This document shows, in pieces, positions 1 through 6,261 of a DNA stretch of 7,444 nucleotides. A program made the position numbers and the translations under genes. Origin of the DNA: Holosporaceae bacterium (GTDB lineage Bacteria > Pseudomonadota > Alphaproteobacteria > UBA3830). Below the pieces are notes generated by a model that was given only the letters and a program-made list of their open reading frames with translations, did no database searches and was not told where the DNA came from. Location of the stretch: the NCBI GenBank assembly GCA_031282785.1, contig JAITDB010000104.1, forward strand, positions 1 to 7,444, read 5' to 3'. The stretch's first letter is position 1. Each line of letters opens with the position of its first letter.

Positions 1-78
1 AATTCTATCTACACTTGAAGGAGACCGAATGGCGTTTTAATCATAGGCATGAAAATATTTATAAATTGTTGTTAAGTA

Positions 79-116
79 GGCTAAGAAAATCTCCTCTCTA
101 ATCTACTCTTGAACCA
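79..116 (-). repeat. Left copy of a repeated leader sequence, facing left
   Basis: Read on the minus strand, positions 116 to 97 give TGGTTCAAGAGTAGATTAGA, identical over 20 bases to 7342-7361 on the plus strand. The likeness continues more loosely to position 79 through GATTTTC and TAGCC, with a 3-base length difference. At the right end this sequence begins where a strong promoter should start its transcript, so the left copy is probably also a 5' leader, of a leftward transcript. Its own promoter is weak to the eye. Only a 13-codon frame (50 to 9) follows before the window ends, so the gene it served lies outside or is gone. Alternatively it is just one copy of an interspersed repeat. Confidence 0.6.
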
Positions 117-158
117 AAAGAAAAATCAGATCATTAAAAATTAAATTCACTTCTCTAG

Positions 159-1229
159 ATGATGCCATATACTACGCACTATCATAGTGAGCCATGTATA
201 CTAAAAGATATAGCTCGCGGCACTAAAAAAATGGATCGATATTTTCACAGTGTTTCTCAAATGTTTTTGAACTTGGATCGTGAAAGCCACCTTCATATGA
301 TGCCTTCTTTTATAAATCTAGATCCAGCGAGAGAAGCTATGGCAGCGCTTTATATAATGGAACGCGCAGTCATCGACGACAATGCAGAAGACTCTAGATC
401 AACCTCAATATCTAAGGATATGTACGTCAATCGAATAGGAGAATTATTTATCGATCAAGATGGAAAAACGTCGAATTTATGCAATCTACTATCACAGAAA
501 GATCAGCAGGCAGTTGCTCATAATATTCTACTGAATCTGCTAAAAAATATGTTCTTGACAACACTCAATCAGCAGGCAGTACAGAGGTTGTCATACTCCC
601 TATTCATTCTGCAGCCAAGAAGTGTTTATGATGTCCAAGTTGACAAAAATCTCGAGATAATAGAGATCTTTAATATTTTTCAATATAGATTTATATTGGA
701 AAACGATTTTGAAACTACTCTGTTCAAAATACTACCAGATTTTGAAAAGGGATTAATTTGCTATTTTCTCTTTGAAACTGCTTTTAATACAAATAATGAG
801 ATCAAAACACTAAATATGGCACGCCGCTTCGTCGATTTTCTTACTGGAGAAGAGTCCTCCATGGCAAAGGCATTGACGGATATGCATAAGTTAAGAGTCT
901 ACTATAAAACACTTTTACTGGTTGCTCAAGAAGCAGAACGTTCACCTTCTTTTTACCCAACAGTCTATATAATAAATAAAGTTGGACCATTGCTACAACA
1001 ACCACAGAAAAATGATCCTGAACATGCACTGTTTGATCTATTAATAGATATAAGCAAAGCATATACTATTATGACCATAGCGCATGCAGCCTGTTATCAG
1101 CATGCTTTGGATGAGTGTCCGAATCATCGCAAACTGCTGGAACAGATTATATCAGTCGATGGTCAAACAACACCGCTATTTGATGCTTTACCAGATGCCA
1201 AAAAGGCACTTGCTGTATATTATAGATAA
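159..1229 (+). CDS. Hypothetical helical-repeat protein, probably the N-terminal part of a split gene
   Basis: This 356-residue frame matches no family I recognise. It has no signal peptide or clear membrane segment. It appears to be built of degenerate helical units of about 45 to 60 residues, beginning near residues 41, 103, 184, 233, 286 and 336. Units share a pattern of Leu-rich turn, 'LPD' or similar, a charged Lys/Glu-Ala stretch, an aromatic helix, then a second helix ending in a Phe and 'DG' (F97..DG102, VDG335). Function is unknown; a solenoid interaction protein is plausible. The last unit stops after 'KKALAVYYR' because the final Arg codon and the TAA are supplied by a 92-bp inverted-repeat element. 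Removing it joins this frame to the one downstream and completes the unit. ATG at 159 lacks a clear Shine-Dalgarno; ATG at 162 is equally possible. Confidence 0.72.
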   Translation: MMPYTTHYHSEPCILKDIARGTKKMDRYFHSVSQMFLNLDRESHLHMMPSFINLDPAREAMAALYIMERAVIDDNAEDSRSTSISKDMYVNRIGELFIDQDGKTSNLCNLLSQKDQQAVAHNILLNLLKNMFLTTLNQQAVQRLSYSLFILQPRSVYDVQVDKNLEIIEIFNIFQYRFILENDFETTLFKILPDFEKGLICYFLFETAFNTNNEIKTLNMARRFVDFLTGEESSMAKALTDMHKLRVYYKTLLLVAQEAERSPSFYPTVYIINKVGPLLQQPQKNDPEHALFDLLIDISKAYTIMTIAHAACYQHALDECPNHRKLLEQIISVDGQTTPLFDALPDAKKALAVYYR

Positions 1230-1314
1230 ATTACTTTGAAAGTTCGTACTCTTGATCATGGCAATTGCTATACCTGTTTATGCAATAACACGCATTTCCA
1301 AAGTAATTTATCTA
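1223..1314. mobile_element. MITE-like 92-bp element with TA duplication, inserted in the repeat-protein gene
   Basis: Positions 1221-1238 (TATAGATAAATTACTTTG) are the exact reverse complement of 1299-1316: an 18-bp perfect inverted repeat around 60 bases. Taking the outer TA (1221-1222 and 1315-1316) as target duplication leaves a 92-bp element with 16-bp terminal repeats. TA duplication and short terminal repeats are typical of non-autonomous IS630/Tc1-mariner relatives. Deleting one TA plus the element (94 bp) joins residue 355 of the upstream frame exactly in frame with ATG 1318. No transposase is encoded, so any movement would need one supplied elsewhere. No second copy is visible in the window. 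Alternatives are a long RNA hairpin or an invertible segment. Confidence 0.6.
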
Positions 1315-1590
1315 TATATGACGTCTTTGTATGCCGAACGTAACAAAAGGGTCGCATTAATATCCAAATTTTTTATGGGACCAGACGGAAAATTCAATAA
1401 ATTATTGGACAAATTGTCCATATTCCATTCCGCACATACCAGAACGCTTTGGCAAGAAGATACAAAAATAAGAAATATATCTGCATCTAGGCCATTTGAA
1501 GAAACACCTCTACGACGAGTATTCGTTGCAGATAATAGTGAAGCAACAAGCGATATAAATAACGAAACGGATGAAGAGGTGAATGACTAA
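1258..1590 (+). CDS. Hypothetical protein, probably the C-terminal remnant of the upstream split gene
   Basis: From ATG 1258 this encodes 110 residues; TTG 1252 would add two. No convincing ribosome binding site precedes either. The first 20 residues, which look hydrophobic, come entirely from the inverted-repeat element, so the apparent membrane or signal segment is likely an accident of insertion. The native part begins at ATG 1318. It contains a helix, then 'FFMGPDG' and a Leu/Lys-rich helix, which matches the unit structure of the upstream protein: compare its 'FIDQDGKTSNLCNLLS' (residues 97-112) with 'FMGPDGKFNKLLDKLS' here. The tail is acidic and probably disordered (ends 'DEEVND'). A fused ancestor would be 445 residues. 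The piece may be a pseudogene fragment, or still translated separately. Confidence 0.5.
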   Translation: MAIAIPVYAITRISKVIYLYMTSLYAERNKRVALISKFFMGPDGKFNKLLDKLSIFHSAHTRTLWQEDTKIRNISASRPFEETPLRRVFVADNSEATSDINNETDEEVND

Positions 1591-1629
1591 AAAGTGGCCT
1601 CTATATAACAGAAACTATTGCATAATGAG

Positions 1630-1784
1630 GATTGTTGAATGCTCCAGGAGATCGTAAGATATTTTGCATTTCCAAATATTCGTCGCTTTATGATGGCGTT
1701 TTTTGAACAGCTTTCAACAATCTCAGCATTTCGATAGATTTTCGAGCATCTCAGCAATGTTAATGCGAATGTTCTTGAAAATCT
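1630..1784. repeat. Small dyads in the convergent intergenic region
   Basis: Between the hypothetical frame and the end of ctrA lie several short repeats. GATTGTTGAA at 1630-1639 is the reverse complement of 1713-1722. ATCTCAGCA occurs at 1720-1728 and 1748-1756. AGATTTTC (1736-1743) pairs with GAAAATCT (1777-1784), which overlaps the ctrA stop codon. The last pair could end the ctrA transcript, but no U-tract follows it on the minus strand, so I do not call a terminator. No gene is visible here. Confidence 0.3.
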
Positions 1785-2520
1785 AAAAACCGTTCTGCTG
1801 CAGTGTTGAGTACTCTGTGCCCAGTGCAGTTTTGTCGTTTGCTACCAAGGGATCTTTTATGGTATAGCCGCGTCCCCATATTGTTTCTATGTAGCATTCT
1901 CCATCGAGCGCTTCCATTAGTTTTTTTCTCAATTTGCATACGAAAACATCTATAATTTTCAATTCTGGTTCGTCCATGCCGCCATAGAGATGATTCAAGA
2001 ACATATCTTTTGTGAGGGTAGCTCCTTTTCGCAGGCATAGCAATTCCAATATTGAATATTCTTTTCCGGTCAGACGCAATGGCTTTCCCTCTATATCGAC
2101 GCGTTTGCTCTGCAAATTAACCGTCATTTTTCCGACCTTTATGACGGATTCGGCATGTCCTTTTGATCTTCTGACAATTGCCTGTATGCGGGAAACCAGC
2201 TCTCTACTTTCGAAAGGTTTTGTAACGTAATCGTCTGCTCCGGTGTTTAGACAGGTGACCTTGTCCTTGCAATTAGATAATCCTGACAGCACAAGTACTG
2301 GAGTTCGCACGTTTGAGGCTCTTAGTTTTTTAATAACGTCTACTCCATCGATGTCGGGTAGCATGAGATCTAGTATTATGCCATCGTAATCGTATATTTT
2401 CCCCACTTCCAGCCCATATTGTCCGAAACTAGTTGTATCGACGGTTATTCCTTCCTTCTTTAGCAATATTTCAATGCCTTTTGCTGTTTGAGTGTCATCC
2501 TCTATTAATAAAACTCTCAC
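1783..2520 (-). CDS. ctrA: CtrA, cell-cycle response regulator (OmpR/PhoB class)
   Basis: 245 residues with an N-terminal receiver and a C-terminal winged-helix DNA-binding domain. The receiver shows the acidic pocket E7-D8-D9, the phospho-acceptor D51 in 'ILDLMLPD', and the conserved Lys in 'DDYVTKPF'. The linker 'VVRRSKGHA'-type segment and the DNA-binding stretch with 'LTGKEY', '[16 protein letters not shown]' and 'WGRGYTI' are near-signature CtrA sequences. In Caulobacter relatives CtrA, phosphorylated through CckA-ChpT, controls division, motility and replication genes. Translation starts at GTG 2520, with AGGAGG (2526-2531) five bases upstream. After the conserved core the C-terminus runs on for about 20 residues and ends 'QNGF', not the short Ala-Ala tail by which Caulobacter CtrA is proteolysed, so turnover may differ. 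It is convergent with the hypothetical frames and divergent from the nrd pair. Confidence 0.95.
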   Translation of the reverse strand: MRVLLIEDDTQTAKGIEILLKKEGITVDTTSFGQYGLEVGKIYDYDGIILDLMLPDIDGVDVIKKLRASNVRTPVLVLSGLSNCKDKVTCLNTGADDYVTKPFESRELVSRIQAIVRRSKGHAESVIKVGKMTVNLQSKRVDIEGKPLRLTGKEYSILELLCLRKGATLTKDMFLNHLYGGMDEPELKIIDVFVCKLRKKLMEALDGECYIETIWGRGYTIKDPLVANDKTALGTEYSTLQQNGF

Positions 2521-2601
2521 TATTACCTCCTAATACAACAAGGTCATAAAACCAACTACTACCTAAAAGCGCATATATACAGACCTTTCGATACATCGTA
2601 A

Positions 2602-2646
2602 CTAGAAAATCTCTCTAACTATAAGATCTATAATCAACAAGTTAAA
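2602..2646 (-). promoter_or_regulatory. Candidate ctrA promoter
   Basis: On the minus strand, TTTAAC (2646-2641) lies 17 bases before TATAGT (2623-2618), predicting a start near 2611 and a leader of about 90 bases. The -10 is good, the -35 weak. Overlapping the -10 and start is TTAGAGAGATTTTCTAG (2618-2602), which differs at two positions from 7357-7373 in the repeated leader. No TTAA-N7-TTAA CtrA box is visible; two TTAA words (2642, 2656) are 10 bases apart. Confidence 0.4.
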
Positions 2647-2698
2647 GCCATTTTATTAAAAATATACCAACATTATAAATATATTTTTTTATATTATT

Positions 2699-2764
2699 TT
2701 TGGGATGACGCGATTTTCTCGTAACTTTTTAATCGTAACTCTTTAATCGTAACTTTGGGACGAC
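2699..2764. repeat. Three tandem 14-bp repeats bracketed by an 11-bp direct repeat
   Basis: Positions 2713-2726, 2727-2740 and 2741-2754 form a tandem array. The second and third copies differ only at the first base (TTTAATCGTAACT shared); the first differs at a few more positions but keeps TCGTAACT. On either side is TTTGGGAYGAC, at 2699-2709 and 2754-2764. Next to it (2640-2700) is a very AT-rich tract. Such arrays are usually binding sites for a multimeric DNA-binding protein. The array lies between divergent ctrA and the nrd pair and could control either. Confidence 0.75.
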
Positions 2765-2808
2765 ATCCAGAAAAAAATCATAAAAATCGATTCCCTGCGT
2801 ATAAAAAA

Positions 2809-2839
2809 TTGTTTTTTTGTGATAGTTTATAGGTATAGT
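2809..2839 (+). promoter_or_regulatory. Candidate promoter for the nrd pair
   Basis: TATAGT (2834-2839) is a fair -10 box; the best upstream hexamer is TTGTTT (2809-2814), but the 19-base spacer is longer than ideal. The start would fall near the GGAGG (2845-2849), leaving an unusually short leader, so the real promoter may lie further upstream, closer to the tandem repeats. Confidence 0.25.
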
Positions 2840-2857
2840 GTAATGGAGGTTACAATT

Positions 2858-3034
2858 ATGAATAATACAATAGATGATAAAATCAAGCTGGACGACAACG
2901 AGCGTCAGCAGTGTGAAATTTGGACTCGAGTGATGGGATATCATCGGCCGGTGTCATACTTTAATATCGGCAAGAAGGGAGAATTCGCAGAAAGAGTGCA
3001 TTTCGAAGAAAACGCTTCTTGTTGTAGCATGTAA
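2858..3034 (+). CDS. Stand-alone glycyl-radical tail domain of anaerobic ribonucleotide reductase (NrdD C-terminus-like)
   Basis: 58 residues from ATG 2858, chosen because GGAGG (2845-2849) stands eight bases upstream; GTG 2819 in the same frame has none. The core 'RVMGYHRPVSYFN' followed by 'GKKGEFAERV' matches the last part of class III reductase NrdD, where the RVxGY glycine carries the catalytic radical and the FNxGK..E..R segment follows. G27 would be that glycine. The roughly 500-residue barrel that binds nucleotide, with its thiyl cysteines, is absent. There is one Cys before the loop (C19) and a Cys-Cys near the end (C55-C56), not the two CxxC zinc pairs of full NrdD. The next gene encodes the matching activase. 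Similar short proteins are often auto-annotated as NrdD, which overstates what they hold. Function unknown; a radical spare part, as GrcA/YfiD is for pyruvate formate-lyase, is one idea. Confidence 0.82.
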   Translation: MNNTIDDKIKLDDNERQQCEIWTRVMGYHRPVSYFNIGKKGEFAERVHFEENASCCSM

Positions 3035-3057
3035 TTTCCCAGGAAGTATCTAAATTT

Positions 3058-3088
3058 AAAAAACATAGCATGCCATAGGGTGTTTTTT
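3058..3088 (+). terminator. Possible weak terminator or attenuator between the nrd pair
   Basis: AAAAAACA (3058-3065) pairs with TGTTTTTT (3081-3088) around a loop holding GCATGC. The stem is A/T-rich, with the six T's forming its 3' arm, so it would terminate only partly and could work in both directions. It may lower expression of the activase relative to the small protein. Confidence 0.3.
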
Positions 3089-3149
3089 CAGTGAAATATG
3101 TACGGTTTGTGGTGTGCTTTGTTTTTGTTCTGACAATTGGTTAATTTAT

Positions 3150-3827
3150 ATGAATAACGCTTTGTTTGTTGGTGGCATTGTGCCCATGACCACGGTGGAT
3201 TATCCTGATCACATTTCTGCGGTAATATTTATGCAGGGATGTCCGTGGCGATGCATTTATTGTCATAATCCGCATCTTCAGTCAATTCTTCTTACCGAAT
3301 CGCTTCCCTGGGAGGACATTCTTGGACTGCTGCGCGAGAGGATCGGCTTCATTGAGGCAGTAGTTTTCAGCGGAGGAGAGCCTTTGGCTCAGAGTATGTT
3401 GCCCATGGCCATTGCCGACGTCAAAAGAATGGGATTTCTGGTAGGACTTCATACAGCCGGAACGGATCCCCATATGCTGACCCGCGTAATTCCACTGGTG
3501 AATTGGATTGGATTCGATGTAAAACATTCTTTCGGCGAGTATCATCTGATAACCGGTGTAAAAGGCAGTGGAGAAACGGCTCGTAGGAGTCTAGAGATAG
3601 TAATTAGCTCCAATATCGACTTCGAAGTGAGAATAACGCTCCACGAATCTATAGAAATGTCATTGCTCCTGGATCTGTTCAAGGAATTATCGGATATGGG
3701 CGTGAAAAAACTCATCCTACAAAAATGCAGAGATAAAGACGAATTTGTAGTTGAACATCCTATATTTTCTGATAGACTTATCCTGGAGGACGTGTCAAAG
3801 TATTTTGATAATTTCTACATTAGATAG
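3150..3827 (+). CDS. nrdG: Radical-SAM activating enzyme, NrdG type
   Basis: 225 residues from ATG 3150. This start puts 'GGIVPMTTVDYP', the usual N-terminal sequence of these enzymes, close to the beginning; GTG 3114 is in frame but adds an atypical 12 residues. Neither has a strong ribosome binding site, suggesting low or coupled translation. C31, C35 and C38 form the CxxxCxxC motif that holds the [4Fe-4S] cluster, and 'SGGEP' (74-78) is the SAM-binding motif. The family cleaves S-adenosylmethionine reductively and abstracts hydrogen from a glycine on its partner. Length is typical of the anaerobic ribonucleotide reductase activating protein group of proteobacteria. The gap after the glycyl-tail gene is 115 bases, and rpsT follows after 25, so the three may be co-transcribed. 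No full-length NrdD is present, so the substrate is probably the small protein upstream. Confidence 0.88.
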   Translation: MNNALFVGGIVPMTTVDYPDHISAVIFMQGCPWRCIYCHNPHLQSILLTESLPWEDILGLLRERIGFIEAVVFSGGEPLAQSMLPMAIADVKRMGFLVGLHTAGTDPHMLTRVIPLVNWIGFDVKHSFGEYHLITGVKGSGETARRSLEIVISSNIDFEVRITLHESIEMSLLLDLFKELSDMGVKKLILQKCRDKDEFVVEHPIFSDRLILEDVSKYFDNFYIR

Positions 3828-3852
3828 AACTTAACGGGAGAAATAAAAAAGT

Positions 3853-4113
3853 ATGGCTAATCATAAATCTGCTTTGAAAAGAGCAAAACAAAGTGAAAAA
3901 AGAGCAGAACACAACAAAAGCACGATCAGCAGGATAAAAACCTTCATCAAGAGATTTATTTCCAGTTTAGGATCCGGGGATGCCGTCTCTAAATTTTCAG
4001 AGGCTCAAGCCGAAATTCAGAAGGGAGCTTCCAAGGGAATACTGCATAAAAATGCAGCTAACCGCAAAGTATCTCGTCTAAATAGGATGATGAAGTCCAC
4101 TGAATCCAAATAG
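3853..4113 (+). CDS. rpsT: Ribosomal protein S20
   Basis: 86 residues, the family's usual length. It has the characteristic 'MANHKSALKRAKQSEKRAEHN' type start shared by S20 proteins (here residues 1-21), a strongly basic helical bundle, and the C-terminal 'KGILHKNAANRKVSRLN' region. S20 binds 16S rRNA early in assembly of the 30S subunit. GGGAG (3836-3840) lies 12 bases before the ATG, rather far. There is only a 25-base gap after nrdG, so a promoter inside nrdG or read-through is needed. dnaA follows after 47 bases, an arrangement common in Alphaproteobacteria. Confidence 0.97.
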   Translation: MANHKSALKRAKQSEKRAEHNKSTISRIKTFIKRFISSLGSGDAVSKFSEAQAEIQKGASKGILHKNAANRKVSRLNRMMKSTESK

Positions 4114-4125
4114 ATTTTTATTTCA

Positions 4126-4154
4126 CTTCGCCGATTTTTTTTCGGCAAGAGGAG
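4126..4154 (+). promoter_or_regulatory. Hairpin next to the dnaA ribosome binding site
   Basis: CTT plus GCCGA (4126-4134, one bulged C) pairs with TCGGC plus AAG (4142-4149) around a loop of seven T's. The 3' arm runs into AAGAGGAG (4147-4154), the ribosome binding site of dnaA, so the fold would hide part of it. The U's lie in the loop rather than after the stem, so this is not a standard terminator. It could tune dnaA translation behind rpsT. Confidence 0.4.
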
Positions 4155-4160
4155 TATCTT

Positions 4161-5525
4161 TTGCACGAAGTTGATATTGAAAAAATTTGGAAGGCTGTTT
4201 TCGTCAGATTACAGTCGAGTTTGGGTAATGCAACGGTTGAAACTTGGATTGCGCCTCTGTCTGTTGACAGATTCGAGAATGGAGTGTTATACATCAATGC
4301 TCCAAACATGTTTCTGAGAGACTGGGTACAAAAGGATTATGCCGACAAGATTTTGCACTCCTGCATTCAGGAAAATCGAGCCATAAAGGAAGTAGAATTC
4401 TCGGTTGTGGGAATACCGTCGCATATATATTCTGTTCCTGTAAATACTGTACCGGAGCCAGTTGCCGTCGTTCCAGATAGAAGACTTGAAGAGCATTCGG
4501 ATCTCTGTATTCCTCTTGATCCCAAGTTAACATTTGACAATTTTGTTGTGGGAAAGCCTAATGAATTGGCCTATGCGGCTGCGTTGAGAGTCGCGGAATC
4601 TGATCAAGTAGCTTTCAATCCGCTTTTTTTATATGGACCTGTGGGACTTGGAAAAACTCATCTCATGAATGCCATTGCCTGGAGCATAAAATCGCGTTCC
4701 CCGGATAGAAATATCGCCTATTTATCGGCGGAGAAGTTCATGTATCAGTTCGTTAAGGCAGTCCGCTACAAGGATACTATGGCTTTTAAAGAGCAATTTC
4801 GCTCGGTGGACGTCCTTATGATAGACGACATTCAGTTTATTTGCGGAAAAGATTCTACGCAGGAAGAATTTTTTCACACCTTCAATGCATTGGTCGATAA
4901 TAAAAGACAGGTCGTGGTTTCTGCTGATAAGTCTCCGTCAGATTTGGACGGAATGGAAGAGCGTCTTAAGTCGCGTCTGGGCTGGGGACTGGTGGCGGAC
5001 ATACATCCCACTACTTACGAACTGAGACTGGGCATTCTTCATGCGAAAGCTACGTTATTTCCTGTGGAAATACCCGATAAAGTACTGGAATTCGTGGCTC
5101 ATAAAATTACCTCCAACATCAGAGAATTGGAGGGCGCGCTGAACAGAATAGTCGCCAATGCCGTCCTCGTGGGACGAGAAGTAACCGTGGATAGTGCTCG
5201 GGACGTGCTCTCGGATCTTCTCCGAGTCAGTGAGAAAAAAATAACTGTGGAAGAGATTCAGAAAAAAGTTGCAGCTCATTATGCCATAAAACTGAGTGAT
5301 ATGTCATCGTCGCGACGTGTACGTCAGGTAGCGTTGCCGCGTCAGGTGGCCATGTATTTGTCGAAAAAATTAACGACGCTCTCTTTGCCGGAGATAGGAA
5401 AAATTTTCGGAGACAGAGACCACACAACAGTGCTACATGCCGTCAAACGAATAGAAAAAAGTCTCGAGTCCGATAACAGTCTGGCCGAAGATATCAGATT
5501 GCTAACGCAGGTCATGGAAAAATAA
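4161..5525 (+). CDS. dnaA: Chromosomal replication initiator DnaA
   Basis: 454 residues from TTG 4161, supported by AAGAGGAG six bases upstream and because the protein then begins directly with domain I ('IWKAVFVRLQ...ETWIAPL'). Residues 1-85 are domain I; 86-118 a short, variable domain II; about 119-355 the AAA+ domain; 360-454 the DNA-binding domain. Visible motifs are Walker A (G159 to T166, 'GPVGLGKT'), Walker B ('VLMIDD', 218-223), box VII with the arginine finger (R272 in 'SRLGWGL'), sensor 2 R321 in 'NIRELEGALNR', and the DnaA signature 'FGDRDHTTVLHA' (416-427). The signature has Asp where most have Gly (GGRDHTT). DnaA-ATP binds origin boxes and opens the duplex. The rare TTG start, plus the hairpin at its ribosome site, suggests deliberately low synthesis. 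No cluster of TTATNCACA boxes is apparent nearby. Confidence 0.98.
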   Translation: MHEVDIEKIWKAVFVRLQSSLGNATVETWIAPLSVDRFENGVLYINAPNMFLRDWVQKDYADKILHSCIQENRAIKEVEFSVVGIPSHIYSVPVNTVPEPVAVVPDRRLEEHSDLCIPLDPKLTFDNFVVGKPNELAYAAALRVAESDQVAFNPLFLYGPVGLGKTHLMNAIAWSIKSRSPDRNIAYLSAEKFMYQFVKAVRYKDTMAFKEQFRSVDVLMIDDIQFICGKDSTQEEFFHTFNALVDNKRQVVVSADKSPSDLDGMEERLKSRLGWGLVADIHPTTYELRLGILHAKATLFPVEIPDKVLEFVAHKITSNIRELEGALNRIVANAVLVGREVTVDSARDVLSDLLRVSEKKITVEEIQKKVAAHYAIKLSDMSSSRRVRQVALPRQVAMYLSKKLTTLSLPEIGKIFGDRDHTTVLHAVKRIEKSLESDNSLAEDIRLLTQVMEK

Positions 5526-5568
5526 TTTGTGCTTGCAGATTTGTTTTGCAGAAAAATTTTGGGCGGGC

Positions 5569-5599
5569 AAAAAAAAGTGCCGAAATTATTTTCGACACT
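5569..5599 (-). terminator. Rho-independent terminator of slyB
   Basis: Read on the minus strand, AGTGTCGAAA (5599-5590) pairs with TTTCGGCACT (5585-5576) through ten pairs including one G-U, and is followed by eight T's. On the plus strand the G-U becomes a C-A mismatch and no T-run follows, so the structure serves slyB, 29 bases beyond its stop. It may still slow transcripts leaving dnaA. Confidence 0.88.
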
Positions 5600-5627
5600 C
5601 TATGGAGTTTACGTAGATAAGCAAAAA

Positions 5628-6104
5628 CTATTTTGGTATTACCCTGGATCTGCCTCTGTTATCGATTATAAGGTAGCCAGCTTGTCCCGGATACAGAGGA
5701 TTCTCAGCGCTTTGCACGACGGTTCTCATAGCGCCAGAATTGAGTCTAACCAAGTATTCCAGACCTTCCTGTGATTTCAATGCTTTTTCTGCAAAGGCAC
5801 CGCCGATTCCGCCCAGGAGCGCTCCTCCTGCGGTCGAGATTACACGGCCACGTCCTCCGCCGATCGCGTTTCCGAGAGCTCCGCCGGCAACGGCTCCTAC
5901 AACAGCACCAGTTTTGTTATCTTCTAGACGTTCTCCTTCCTCAACCATGACTTTACGTACTTTAACGACTACGCATTCAAAGGTTTCGTTGGCAGCGCCC
6001 AGAGTCTTGGCATCATACACGGAAGACGATATCTGTCTAGCACATCCGGATACCAATATCCCTAATCCGCACAAAATAACGGAAAGAAACAAAATTTTTT
6101 TCAT
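5628..6104 (-). CDS. slyB: SlyB-like glycine-zipper outer-membrane lipoprotein
   Basis: 158 residues. The N-terminus is a lipoprotein signal: 'MKK', a hydrophobic stretch, then the lipobox V18-S19-G20-C21, so Cys21 should be lipidated. Residues about 66-103 form a glycine-zipper double helix ('GAVVGAVAGGALGNAIGGG', then 'GGALLGGIGG'), and the C-terminal part is a small beta-rich domain with 'LYPGQ'. Order, length and zipper match the SlyB/Pcp group, related to the 17-kDa surface antigen of Rickettsia. These proteins stabilise the outer membrane under stress. ATG 6104 has AGGAG (6119-6115) ten bases upstream. It is a single-gene unit with its own promoter and terminator, convergent with dnaA. 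A 129-codon Pro-rich frame on the opposite strand is only its shadow. Confidence 0.92.
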   Translation of the reverse strand: MKKILFLSVILCGLGILVSGCARQISSSVYDAKTLGAANETFECVVVKVRKVMVEEGERLEDNKTGAVVGAVAGGALGNAIGGGRGRVISTAGGALLGGIGGAFAEKALKSQEGLEYLVRLNSGAMRTVVQSAENPLYPGQAGYLIIDNRGRSRVIPK

Positions 6105-6155
6105 TATCTCTGTTCTCCTAGCTCAATAAAAATATACAAAATCTAATATTAGTAG

Positions 6156-6184
6156 AGTATATTGCAAAAATACTCATAAATCAA
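6156..6184 (-). promoter_or_regulatory. Sigma70-type promoter of slyB
   Basis: TTGATT (6184-6179) and TATACT (6161-6156) are separated by exactly 17 bases. Transcription would begin near 6149, giving a leader of about 45 bases with AGGAG close to its end. Confidence 0.7.
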
Positions 6185-6261
6185 GACGAAAAATTCGCCG
6201 CTCTTAATTACCATTTATTATCTATCGTACTGAGAATGAGGAGAGGGCACTGCAATTATGT

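Noticed and set aside
9..50. 13-codon leftward frame after the left leader copy
   Set aside because: It has no ribosome site and is too short to support as a gene or as a leader peptide.
2819..2857. GTG 2819 extension of the glycyl-tail protein
   Set aside because: No ribosome site precedes it, and it covers the -10 and GGAGG that fit ATG 2858.
4161..5627. DnaA-box cluster or origin immediately around dnaA
   Set aside because: I saw no group of TTATNCACA-like sites in or after the gene.
5740..6129. 129-codon Pro-rich open frame opposite slyB
   Set aside because: It is the complement of the Gly/Ala-rich zipper codons of slyB and has no ribosome site of its own.
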